From positions 1 through 10,988 of the forward strand of contig DAOTUD010000014.1 of NCBI GenBank assembly GCA_034437275.1: a DNA stretch of 10,988 nt, given 5' to 3'. Each line of letters begins with the position of its first letter. The stretch's first letter is position 1. The position numbers and the translations under genes were made by a program. The DNA comes from TC-15 sp034437275. GTDB taxonomy: Bacteria > Chloroflexota > Anaerolineae > Aggregatilineales > Aggregatilineaceae. The notes beneath the pieces were generated by a model that was not told where the DNA came from, searched no databases, and saw nothing but the letters and a program-made list of their open reading frames with translations. Shown piece after piece: positions 1-7,573 of the stretch.

Positions 1-8
1 ACGGAGTG

Positions 9-81
9 TGGACCTGAGGGGACTCGAACCCCTGGCCTCTACAGTGCGATTGTAGCGCTCTCCCAGCTGAGCTACAGGCCC
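9..81 (-). tRNA. tRNA-Ala (anticodon CGC)
   Basis: Read on the minus strand this folds as a complete 73-nt cloverleaf. The 7-bp acceptor stem is GGGCCTG/CAGGTCC, the D stem GCTC/GAGC, the anticodon stem CTACA/TGTAG and the T stem AGGGG/CCCCT with a TTCGAGT loop. The anticodon loop ATCGCAC gives anticodon CGC, which reads the alanine codon GCG. The third acceptor pair is G3:U70, the known identity element for alanyl-tRNA synthetase, and the discriminator is A73, so the alanine call is firm. The 3' CCA is not encoded; the genome continues CACTCC after A73, so CCA must be added enzymatically. Loop positions 32 and 38 are A and C, a slightly unusual combination. A near-consensus promoter lies directly upstream. 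Confidence 0.97.
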
Positions 82-96
82 TCTGATATGCTCGCG

Positions 97-125
97 ATTG
101 TAGCAGCCAGGGAGGACGCTGTCAA
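97..125 (-). promoter_or_regulatory. sigma70-like promoter of tRNA-Ala
   Basis: On the minus strand a perfect TTGACA (-35, plus positions 120-125) is followed after exactly 17 bp by TACAAT (-10, plus positions 97-102). The predicted start, near position 90, is about 9 nt before the mature 5' end of the tRNA, as expected for a short tRNA leader. This is the best promoter match in the window. Confidence 0.85.
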
Positions 126-143
126 GATCGGAGTCAATCCCGG

Positions 144-521
144 TTAGGCCGGAACGACATATGTACCAGCCAGCTTATCGTGCAAGCCCTGGTTATCGTC
201 GTCAACAATCGCCCACAGCCAACCGAGCAGCAACAAGAACGTGTTGATGTAATACCCCACGTAGCGGATAATCGCTTGCAAGCTGTTCACAGCGCCGCCG
301 TCGGTGCTCACCACGCGGATACTCATCAGCGACTTGGCAATGGTCTGGCCTTCGTTCTGCGTCCAGAAGTACCAGTTATAGACCAAGCCAACAACAAAAC
401 CGGTCCCGATCCCCAGAATTTCTGCTCCGGCGAAAATCCCCACCAGGCCGCCGATCAGCCAGACCACAAACGTATCGAGCAAAATTGCAATGAAACGCGA
501 TAATACACTTGCCTTATTCAT
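144..521 (-). CDS. RDD family membrane protein
   Basis: A 125-residue integral membrane protein. RDD proteins are small bacterial membrane proteins named for one conserved Arg and two Asp; some are implicated in ion or compatible-solute transport, but most have no assigned substrate. The N-terminal SRFIAILLD stretch (residues 8-16) carries the Arg and first Asp of the signature. Hydrophobic segments lie at about 7-30, 35-53 and 86-106. The loop QNEGQTIAKSLMSIRVV (about 55-71) matches the usual 'G.T.GK...GIRVV' RDD loop, and the C-terminal QGLHDKLAGTYVV (111-123) is the typical ending. The start is supported by a GAGGAG ribosome site ending about 9 nt upstream. It lies upstream of tRNA-Ala on the same strand but the tRNA has its own promoter. 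Family assignment is good; function is not inferable. Confidence 0.85.
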   Translation of the reverse strand: MNKASVLSRFIAILLDTFVVWLIGGLVGIFAGAEILGIGTGFVVGLVYNWYFWTQNEGQTIAKSLMSIRVVSTDGGAVNSLQAIIRYVGYYINTFLLLLGWLWAIVDDDNQGLHDKLAGTYVVPA

Positions 522-557
522 CGTATGTTCTCCTCACGTAATATGGATTCTGTAATA

Positions 558-586
558 ATTTTAATGCGCAGTGCCGGGCCGGACAG
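558..586 (-). promoter_or_regulatory. candidate promoter of the RDD gene
   Basis: Minus-strand TAAAAT (plus 558-563) with a weak -35, CTGTCC (plus 581-586), 17 bp upstream. It sits in the only AT-rich block of this gap and would give a leader of about 30 nt containing the GAGGAG ribosome site. The -35 matches only three of six consensus bases. Confidence 0.35.
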
Positions 587-650
587 GGTCGTATGGCCTA
601 TTTTCAACCGGGCCGAATGGCTCGTCAGGCACGCGCCCGCTGTCCGCCGG

Positions 651-679
651 ATGACAGATGCGCGGCGGCTCGTTACAAT
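651..679 (+). promoter_or_regulatory. sigma70-like promoter of the Nudix gene
   Basis: ATGACA (651-656) and TACAAT (674-679) are separated by exactly 17 bp; each matches the sigma70 consensus at five of six bases. The expected start is near 686, about 20-30 nt before the coding start. It is divergent from the RDD promoter, so 522-706 is a two-way promoter region. Confidence 0.7.
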
Positions 680-706
680 CGGCGGCGTTGAAGCGAAGAT
701 ACAGGG

Positions 707-1711
707 GTGAGAACCGTGTCCAAACCATTCCAGAGCCGGGCCGATGGGTACGTCAAGTGGCTGCGCGAACGGATCGGGCACCGGCTGGTGTACCTGGTGT
801 ACGCCACCACGCTCGTATTTGACGAGGCCGGGCGCATCCTGGTGCAGCGCCGCTACGATTTCGACTGGCTGGGGCTGCCGGGTGGGGCGCTGGAGTTCGG
901 CGAGAGCCTGCGGGCGTGTGCCGCGCGCGAAACATACGAGGAAACCGGGGTCGAGGTCAGCATCGAGCGGCTGGTGGGCGTCTTCAGCCACCCGGACTAT
1001 AACCTGCGGTACCCCAACGGCGACCGCGTCCAGCAGTGGACGGCGTGCTTCGTCGGGCGCATGACCGGCGGCGATCTGCGCCCCGACGGCGGCGAAACGC
1101 TCAGTGTGACGTGGCTGCCGGTGGACGCGGCGCTGCCGCAGTTTCCGCCCGCCTACCGCGCCATGGTCCGCGCCGCGCTGGACTCGCCGGACGCGGCGGT
1201 GCTGGAGCCGGTCTACGCGCAGGACATGCTCACCGCCCATTACCCCATCCTGCGCGCGCACGTCGGGCACGCACCGATCCTGCTGCCGGGCGCGATGGCG
1301 ATCGTCACCGACGACGCGGGGCGCGTACTGGTCACGCAGCGCACCGACGACGGGCTGTGGCATCCGCCGGGCGGGTTCGCCGACCTGGGCGAAACCACGA
1401 CCCACACCGCCATCCGCGAGACGCGCGAAGAAACCGGCCTGGAGATCGTGCCGGAACGGGTGATCGGCGTCTACAGCCACCCCGACCAGATGACCGTCGC
1501 GCTGCCCAACGGCGACGTGGTGCAGGGTGTCGGCCTTGCGTTCGCGGGACGGGTGACGGGCGGCACGCTGCGCGCCGACGGGCACGAAGCCAGCGCCGTC
1601 GCGTTCAAGCCGGTGGACAACCTGCTGGCCCAACCCTTCGACCCCAACAGCGACACGCCGCGCCTGCTGCGCGACTGGCAGCACCCCGGCACCTGGCCGG
1701 TCATCCGCTGA
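707..1711 (+). CDS. tandem (two-domain) Nudix hydrolase
   Basis: A 334-residue soluble protein made of two Nudix domains. Nudix enzymes hydrolyse nucleoside diphosphates linked to another group (ADP-ribose, NADH, oxidised dNTPs, caps) and need Mg2+. Both copies carry a full Nudix box GX5EX7REUXEEXGU: residues 60-82 (G60, E66, R74, E75, E78, E79, G81) and 223-245 (G223, E229, R237, E238, E241, E242, G244), so both look catalytically competent. Each is followed by a parallel stretch, FSHPDYNLRYPNGD (93-106) and YSHPDQMTVALPNGD (256-270), showing internal duplication. Single-domain Nudix proteins are usually 130-200 residues, so this is about double length. The substrate cannot be read from the sequence. 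GTG at 707 is the longest start; GTG at 716 is an alternative with a better-placed purine-rich AGGGGTGAG upstream. Confidence 0.88.
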   Translation: MRTVSKPFQSRADGYVKWLRERIGHRLVYLVYATTLVFDEAGRILVQRRYDFDWLGLPGGALEFGESLRACAARETYEETGVEVSIERLVGVFSHPDYNLRYPNGDRVQQWTACFVGRMTGGDLRPDGGETLSVTWLPVDAALPQFPPAYRAMVRAALDSPDAAVLEPVYAQDMLTAHYPILRAHVGHAPILLPGAMAIVTDDAGRVLVTQRTDDGLWHPPGGFADLGETTTHTAIRETREETGLEIVPERVIGVYSHPDQMTVALPNGDVVQGVGLAFAGRVTGGTLRADGHEASAVAFKPVDNLLAQPFDPNSDTPRLLRDWQHPGTWPVIR

Positions 1712-1731
1712 GCGCGCCGCGTCGCTTTCAC

Positions 1732-1760
1732 TTTTCAAAACCGGCAAAAAACGGCATACT
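1732..1760 (+). promoter_or_regulatory. weak candidate promoter ahead of amylosucrase
   Basis: TTTTCA (1732-1737) and CATACT (1755-1760) with a 17-bp spacer, four of six matches each. It lies in the only A/T-rich part of the 121-bp gap between the Nudix and amylosucrase genes. No terminator is visible in this gap, so read-through from the Nudix promoter is also possible. Confidence 0.3.
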
Positions 1761-1832
1761 CAAGAGGTTAGAGCGTATCCTCACCCGGCTCGTAACCGAG
1801 GCCCGGACCGACACTGTGCCCGAGGGATATCC

Positions 1833-3787
<1,955 letters not shown>

Positions 3788-3791
<4 letters not shown>

Positions 3792-3937
3792 AACAGGTCG
3801 TATTTGTGACCCAAAATCCGGCGCTGCAAATGGCGATCGAGGGCATGCAGTCGGAGGCGTTCGGCAACCTGACGATCCGCCAATGCGACACGCTGGAGGA
3901 TGCGCTGGACTACATCCGCACCGATATGAACCGCTGA
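3788..3937 (+). CDS. 49-residue STAS/SpoIIAA-like C-terminal fragment
   Basis: A short gene whose GTG start overlaps the amylosucrase stop (GTGA), an arrangement typical of translational coupling. The 49-residue product begins MKQVVFVTQNP and ends DTLEDALDYIRTDMNR. This strand-helix-strand-helix pattern resembles the C-terminal half of STAS/SpoIIAA-like proteins of about 120-140 residues common in Chloroflexota (from memory). Reading the same frame upstream, codons stay open back to a TGA at 3734-3736 and encode PNPVFHHPQ directly before the GTG. This also fits the family ('..HP.V..VVFV'), but there is no start codon in that stretch. It is therefore either a minimal coupled small protein or the remnant of a gene that lost its N-terminal half when it became joined to the amylosucrase 3' end. 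Function unknown. Confidence 0.55.
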
Positions 3938-3951
3938 GTGCGCAGCTTGCC

Positions 3952-3980
3952 GTTACACATCTTTTACACTTCCGTAAAAC
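3952..3980 (+). promoter_or_regulatory. 11-bp-periodic heptamer box (Pho-box-like), site A
   Basis: Three heptamers at exact 11-bp steps: GTTACAC (3952-3958), TTTACAC (3963-3969) and the poorer GTAAAAC (3974-3980), separated by 4-bp spacers. Direct repeats with an 11-bp period are the known architecture of PhoB/PhoP/OmpR-type sites, and the Streptomyces PHO box is GTTCACC with 4-bp spacers. The last two units also form an inverted repeat, TTTTAC (3962-3967)/GTAAAA (3974-3979). The box is about 78 bp before the secreted-protein gene. A possible extended -10, TG-G-TATGGT, follows at 3997-4005 without a convincing -35, as is common for activated promoters. The bound regulator is not shown by the sequence. 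Confidence 0.45.
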
Positions 3981-4057
3981 CTTTCCGGCCTGCATATGGT
4001 ATGGTGGAACTACGATGACGCTGTTACTGGGCGTCTGAGAGTTCAGGAGGGCTACGG

Positions 4058-4858
4058 ATGAAACACTGGCGTTCACTCAGGATGTTGGCAATTATCGCGG
4101 CGATTGGCGTGCTCTTTGGCGTTGGCCTCGACATGGCGGCGGCGCAAACGCCCGACCCACAGCCGCGCGTGCGGTGCCGGGCGATGACGAATCTGTTCGC
4201 GGCGTTGGACATGACCCCCGTGCAACTGCGCGATTATCTGGCGGACGGCGGCACGCTCAAGGACCTGGCCGGTCAGCGCGATGTGGACCTGCCGGCCATC
4301 GTCGAGCAATGGCAGCAGGATCTGGCGGACTGTACGACCGCCGCCGTCGAGGCGGGCGCGATCCCAGCGGTGCGCGGTGAGGCGATCCTGGCCGCGCTGG
4401 AGGATGGCCGGCTGACACCGTTCCCGCGCGATGGCGGGCGGCTGCCGAATGGCCAGGGCATTTTCTTACCCGGCGACTGGGGCGTGCGCCCGGAGGGCGA
4501 TGGGGTTTTCGGCCCCGGCGACTGGGGCGTGCGCCCGGAGGGCGATGGGGTTTTCTTACCCGGCGGCTGGGGCAACCGTCCGGATGATGGCGGCCCGCCG
4601 TTCGATTCGCCCGGTGACGACACCGTGCGCCCGGAGGGCGATGGGGTTTTCAGCCCCGGCGGCTGGGGCTGGGTTGACCGGCCCGAACTGGCCGATATCA
4701 GCGGGGCCGATGCGGACTGGATCGGCCACCCGTACTACCAGGGGATTTTCAGCCCCGGTGGGTGGGGCTATGCGGGCGGCGACGCCCCGGCGGATCAGGC
4801 TGACACGTCGGGCGACGATGCGAGCGTGCCGCCGGACCCTGCCGGGCCAGGCCGCTAA
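4058..4858 (+). CDS. secreted protein with GVFxPGGWG repeats
   Basis: A 266-residue exported protein of unknown function. Residues 1-30 are a signal peptide: Lys/Arg-containing start, hydrophobic core LAIIAAIGVLFGVGL and a probable cut after AAA at 29. Residues 40-122 form a helical domain with a 'MTPVQLRDYLADGGTLKDLA' style element (52-71), resembling short helix-pair domains of other secreted bacterial proteins. It contains two cysteines, C40 and C92, that could form a disulfide. From 133 on there are five copies of G-[IV]-F-x-P-G-[DG]-W-G, at 134-142, 149-157, 164-172, 196-204 and 229-237, with linkers rich in Asp, Gly and Pro (VRPEGD recurs three times). The tail is acidic. A perfect AGGAGG site lies 7 nt before the ATG. 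It is transcribed alone, with repeat box A upstream and a strong terminator downstream. The Trp/Gly/Asp repeats suggest a cell-surface or ligand-binding role, which is only a guess. Confidence 0.8.
   Translation: MKHWRSLRMLAIIAAIGVLFGVGLDMAAAQTPDPQPRVRCRAMTNLFAALDMTPVQLRDYLADGGTLKDLAGQRDVDLPAIVEQWQQDLADCTTAAVEAGAIPAVRGEAILAALEDGRLTPFPRDGGRLPNGQGIFLPGDWGVRPEGDGVFGPGDWGVRPEGDGVFLPGGWGNRPDDGGPPFDSPGDDTVRPEGDGVFSPGGWGWVDRPELADISGADADWIGHPYYQGIFSPGGWGYAGGDAPADQADTSGDDASVPPDPAGPGR
4457..4768 (+). repeat. intragenic repeat array encoding GVFxPGGWG units
   Basis: Five related units inside the secreted-protein gene. The first two are almost identical in DNA and sit at a 45-bp step: the GGCGACTGGGGCGTGCGCCC block occurs at about 4471 and again at 4516. 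The later units are spaced more widely (96 and 99 bp) and are more divergent. The phrase GCGCCCGGAGGGCGATGGGG recurs three times. The near-identity of the first units points to recent duplication. Confidence 0.85.
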
Positions 4859-4885
4859 CCCACGACGCATACCACACGCATCACG

Positions 4886-4913
4886 CAGGCGGGCCACACG
4901 GTCCGCCTGTTTT
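4886..4913 (+). terminator. intrinsic terminator after the secreted-protein gene
   Basis: A 10-bp stem (CAGGCGGGCC paired with GGTCCGCCTG, one G-T pair) with an ACAC tetraloop is followed at once by TTTT. It lies 28 bp after the stop codon and separates this gene from the RidA operon. Confidence 0.85.
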
Positions 4914-4941
4914 GATCGTGGACCCCTCCAGGCCGGGCACA

Positions 4942-4970
4942 TTGCGGTAACGCCCCGTTTTGGTCATAAT
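4942..4970 (+). promoter_or_regulatory. promoter of the ridA operon
   Basis: TTGCGG (4942-4947) and CATAAT (4965-4970), 17-bp spacer. The -10 matches five of six consensus bases; the -35 has only the TTG. The predicted start near 4977 leaves a leader of about 40 nt. ATTGCGGT occurs twice (4941-4948 and 4969-4976), one copy on each promoter element, and GCTACAC occurs twice in the leader (4977-4983 and 4993-4999) around a run of T. Confidence 0.55.
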
Positions 4971-5015
4971 TGCGGTGCTACACCTTTTTTCCGCTACACA
5001 AGGAGCGCAAAGCAT

Positions 5016-5402
5016 ATGGCCCGCGAGATTATCCGAACCGACAACGCCCCGGCAGCTGTCGGGGCATATTCCCAGGCGGTGAAGGCCAACGGCATGGTCT
5101 TCGTTTCCGGCCAGTTGGGGCTGCTGCCGCAAACCAAGCAGTTCGCCGGGGGGACCGTCGCCGAGCAGACCGAGCAAGCCCTCAAGAACATGCAGGCGAT
5201 TCTGCAAGCCGCCGGAACCAACATGGCGCACGTCGTCAAGGTGACGGTGCTGCTGGCCGATATCGGCAGCTTCGCCGAGATGAACACCGTCTACAGCGGC
5301 TTTTTCCCCCACGATCCCCCGGCACGGGCGGCGTTTGCCGTCAAGGACCTGCCGCTGGGCGGGCTGGTCGAGATCGAAGCGATCGCCGTGCTGCCGGGCT
5401 GA
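5016..5402 (+). CDS. ridA: RidA family reactive enamine/imine deaminase
   Basis: A 128-residue protein, the normal length for the RidA/YjgF/YER057c/UK114 family. These trimeric cytosolic enzymes hydrolyse enamine/imine intermediates released by PLP enzymes (for example 2-aminoacrylate from serine dehydratase) to 2-keto acids, protecting other PLP enzymes. The family signatures are present: Y18 in VGAYSQAV, SGQLG at 31-35, R104 in PPARAAFAV (the substrate-carboxylate Arg) and E121 in LVEIEAIAV. The AAGGAG ribosome site (5000-5005) fixes the ATG at 5016; the same frame is open further upstream but without signals. It is the first gene of the operon, 5 bp before the next coding region. Assignment is secure for the family and likely for RidA activity because the Arg is kept. 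Confidence 0.95.
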   Translation: MAREIIRTDNAPAAVGAYSQAVKANGMVFVSGQLGLLPQTKQFAGGTVAEQTEQALKNMQAILQAAGTNMAHVVKVTVLLADIGSFAEMNTVYSGFFPHDPPARAAFAVKDLPLGGLVEIEAIAVLPG

Positions 5403-5407
5403 GCGCG

Positions 5408-6259
5408 ATGAAAATCGAATTCCTGGGTTCTGGCGGGGCGATCACCACGCCCCGGCCCGGCTGCTTTTGCGCGATCTGCGAGGAAGCGCGCGCCAAAGGC
5501 ATTCCCTACAGCCGCAGCGGGCCGGGGCTGTTTATCCACGACCTCAAGCTGCTGATCGACACGTCCGAGGACATCAAGCTGCAGCTCAACCGGGCGCGGG
5601 TCGCGCAGGTGGACGCCTGCATTTACTCCCATTGGCACCCGGACCACACGCTCGGCGCGCGGGTGTGGGAGATGAACGCCGACTGGCGGCGCTGGCCGCC
5701 ACAGTCCCGCCGCTCCACGATCTACGTGCCGCAGCAGGTCGCGTTGGACTTCCGCGAACGGCTGGGGATGTGGGACCAGTTGATGTACTGGCAGGAGCAC
5801 GCGATGATCACGGTGCAGAAAGTACCCGACGGCGACGTGATCACACTCGGCGGGGCGCGCATCCGGCCCTTCCGCGTGGCGGAAGCCTACGTCTACGCCT
5901 TCCTGCTGGAGCAGGGCGACACGCGCGTGCTGATTGCGCCCGACGAACTGGTCGGCTGGCAGCCGCCGGCGGAGGTGCACGGCGTCGACCTGGCGATCAT
6001 CCCGGCGGGCCTGTTCGAGTTCAACCCCTTCAGTGGGGCACGCCACATCCCGGCGGATCACCCGGTGCTGAAATTCGAGGCCACCTTCCGCCAGACGTTG
6101 GACATGGTGCGCCAGATGGCCCCGCGCCGCGTGATCATGACGCACCTCGAGGAGCCGATGGACCTCAACTACGACGATTACGTCCGGCTGGCGACCAAAT
6201 TGCAGGCGGAAGGATACCCGATCACGTTCGCCTATGATACACTGATCATAGAGGTGTGA
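5408..6259 (+). CDS. metallo-beta-lactamase-fold hydrolase, PhnP-like
   Basis: A 283-residue soluble metallo-hydrolase. It opens with the strand and turn MKIEFLGSGGAITTPRPG, then a C19-x-C21-xx-C24 cluster like the structural zinc site of PhnP, the ribosyl-cyclic-phosphate phosphodiesterase. The metal motif SHWHPDH is at 74-80 (H75, H77, D79, H80), a likely bridging Asp is D179 in IAPDE, and the distal His is H246 in MTHLEE. A usual His ligand in the middle of the fold (the H143 region of PhnP) is not seen; the corresponding stretch reads FRVAEAYVYAF (155-165), so one metal site may be altered. Family members act on cyclic or linear phosphodiesters; the substrate here is unknown. It lacks a clear ribosome site and starts 5 bp after ridA, suggesting coupling. 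Its stop overlaps the next gene. Confidence 0.8.
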   Translation: MKIEFLGSGGAITTPRPGCFCAICEEARAKGIPYSRSGPGLFIHDLKLLIDTSEDIKLQLNRARVAQVDACIYSHWHPDHTLGARVWEMNADWRRWPPQSRRSTIYVPQQVALDFRERLGMWDQLMYWQEHAMITVQKVPDGDVITLGGARIRPFRVAEAYVYAFLLEQGDTRVLIAPDELVGWQPPAEVHGVDLAIIPAGLFEFNPFSGARHIPADHPVLKFEATFRQTLDMVRQMAPRRVIMTHLEEPMDLNYDDYVRLATKLQAEGYPITFAYDTLIIEV

Positions 6260-6945
6260 TGATGCCGAACGATTTGATTTTGCTGGTAGACGACGAACCG
6301 CACATCATCGAGCTGGCCAGCATGTACCTGGAGCAGGACGGCTTCGCGGTGATCAGCGCCGGGGACGGGCGGAGCGCGCTCGACCTGGCCGCCGCAGAGC
6401 AGCCCGCGCTGATGGTGCTCGACCTGATGCTGCCCAAAATGGACGGCTGGGACGTGTGCAAGCAGATTCGCGCCGAATCCGACCTGCCGATCCTGATGCT
6501 GACGGCGCGCGACGACGACATCGACAAGATCGTCGGGCTGGAACTGGGCGCGGACGACTACCTGACCAAGCCCTTCAACCCGCGCGAACTGGTGGCGCGC
6601 GTCAAGGCCATCCTGCGGCGGGCCGAACCGCGCCGCGAGGACCCGGGCGGCCAGCCGCGGCGCGTGGGCAACCTGGCGGTCGACGCTGCCCGGCGCGAGG
6701 CCACCGTCGACGGGCAGCCGGTCGAGCTGCGCGCCAAAGAGTTCGACCTGCTGCTGGCGCTGGTCGAAAACAAGGGCATCGTGCTCAGCCGCGAAAAGCT
6801 GCTCTCTATCGTGTGGGGCTTCGACTTCTACGGGCAAACGCGCACGGTCGATGTCCACATCGCGCACCTGCGCGACAAGCTCGACGGATGTACCGCAGCG
6901 ATCGAAACGGTGTGGGGTGTGGGCTATAAGCTTACAGGAGCGTGA
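6259..6945 (+). CDS. OmpR/PhoB-family response regulator
   Basis: A 228-residue two-component response regulator. The receiver domain (about 5-120) has the acidic pair D11/D12, phospho-acceptor D55 in LMVLDLMLP, T82 in LTAR and K104 in YLTKPF. The winged-helix DNA-binding domain (about 135-226) shows EFDLLLALVENKG, the recognition-helix region TRTVDVHIAHLRDKL and the terminal VWGVGYKL, all typical of OmpR/PhoB proteins. ATG at 6259 overlaps the upstream TGA; GTG 6256 and ATG 6262 are alternatives, and the GAGG at 6251-6254 fits 6262 best. The macrodomain gene follows after 3 bp and the presumed partner kinase after that. Regulators of this family bind tandem sites with an 11-bp period, which makes the boxes at 3952, 7513 and 9741 candidate targets. 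Confidence 0.95.
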   Translation: MMPNDLILLVDDEPHIIELASMYLEQDGFAVISAGDGRSALDLAAAEQPALMVLDLMLPKMDGWDVCKQIRAESDLPILMLTARDDDIDKIVGLELGADDYLTKPFNPRELVARVKAILRRAEPRREDPGGQPRRVGNLAVDAARREATVDGQPVELRAKEFDLLLALVENKGIVLSREKLLSIVWGFDFYGQTRTVDVHIAHLRDKLDGCTAAIETVWGVGYKLTGA

Positions 6946-6948
6946 GCT

Positions 6949-7506
6949 ATGTTTGAGCATACCCTTTCGTCCGGACAAAAACTGATCGTCAAACAGGGCG
7001 ACCTGACCGAAGAGTACGTCAACGCCATCGTCAACGCGGCCAACGAACGGCTGGCGCACGGGGGCGGGGTGGCCGGGGCTATCGTGCGGCGCGGCGGCCA
7101 GAGCATCCAGCGCGAGAGCCACGACTGGGTGCGCGAACACGGCATCGTGGAAACCGGCAGCGCGGCCATCACCGGCGCGGGCAAGCTGCCCGCCCGCTAC
7201 GTGATTCACGCCGTTGGCCCGGTGTGGGGCAATGACGACGACGAGCAAAAGCTGGCCAGCGCCGTGACCAGCGCGCTCGAACTGGCCGACGCGCACCACG
7301 TCAGCAGCATTTCGATCCCCGGCATTTCGTCGGGCATCTTCGGCGGGCCAAAGCACATCTGCGCCCACGTCATCATCCAGGCCACGCTGGATTACCTGGA
7401 TGCGCACCCGGATACGCACCTGCAAGAGATCCGGTTTTGCAATATCGACCAGCACACGACGTCGGTCTTCACCGAGCAGATCAAGCAAATCTTAGGGCAG
7501 ACTTAA
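6949..7506 (+). CDS. macrodomain protein (Af1521/ALC1-like)
   Basis: A 185-residue single macrodomain. Macrodomains bind ADP-ribose, and some remove it from proteins or hydrolyse O-acetyl-ADP-ribose. Visible signatures are GDLT at 17-20 (adenine-contacting Asp18), the IVNAANERLAHGGGVAGAI block at 27-45, YVIHAVGPVW at 84-93 and the phosphate-loop ISSGIFGGP at 126-134. The Asp that follows GGGV in MacroD-type hydrolases is Ala42 here, as in archaeal Af1521 (from memory), so it belongs closer to that group than to YmdB/MacroD. An AGGAG site ends 8 nt before the ATG. Its position between a response regulator and a histidine kinase is unusual and suggests co-expression with the signalling pair. 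Ligand and partner are not known from sequence. Confidence 0.92.
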   Translation: MFEHTLSSGQKLIVKQGDLTEEYVNAIVNAANERLAHGGGVAGAIVRRGGQSIQRESHDWVREHGIVETGSAAITGAGKLPARYVIHAVGPVWGNDDDEQKLASAVTSALELADAHHVSSISIPGISSGIFGGPKHICAHVIIQATLDYLDAHPDTHLQEIRFCNIDQHTTSVFTEQIKQILGQT

Positions 7507-7512
7507 TGCTTT

Positions 7513-7542
7513 CTTCACAACATGGCAGCAGCCTGTTAACAA
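7513..7542 (+). promoter_or_regulatory. TTmACAAC direct repeat before the kinase gene, site B
   Basis: TTCACAAC-A-TGGC (7514-7526) and TTAACAAC-T-TGGC (7536-7548) match at 11 of 13 bases and are exactly 22 bp apart, two of the 11-bp steps seen at sites A and C; the middle 11-bp position is not conserved. TTCACA (7514-7519) could also act as a -35 with a poor TAACAA 17 bp later. This lies in the 67-bp gap between the macrodomain and kinase genes, where no terminator is seen. It could allow separate or autoregulated expression of the kinase. Confidence 0.35.
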
Positions 7543-7573
7543 CTTGGCCGTAAGGTAGAGAAAAGAGACAGGG

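Noticed and set aside
4015..4038. Possible 7-residue leader peptide MTLLLGV
   Set aside because: No ribosome site, no run of a regulatory codon and no attenuator-like hairpin before the secreted-protein gene.
3996..4061. 21-codon open frame (MVWWNYDD...) ending in an ATGA overlap with the secreted-protein start
   Set aside because: No ribosome site before its ATG, and it would start inside the putative promoter; the overlap is probably chance.
4457..4768. CRISPR-like or non-coding tandem array
   Set aside because: The repeats keep the reading frame, vary in spacing and encode a conserved peptide unit, so they are protein repeats.
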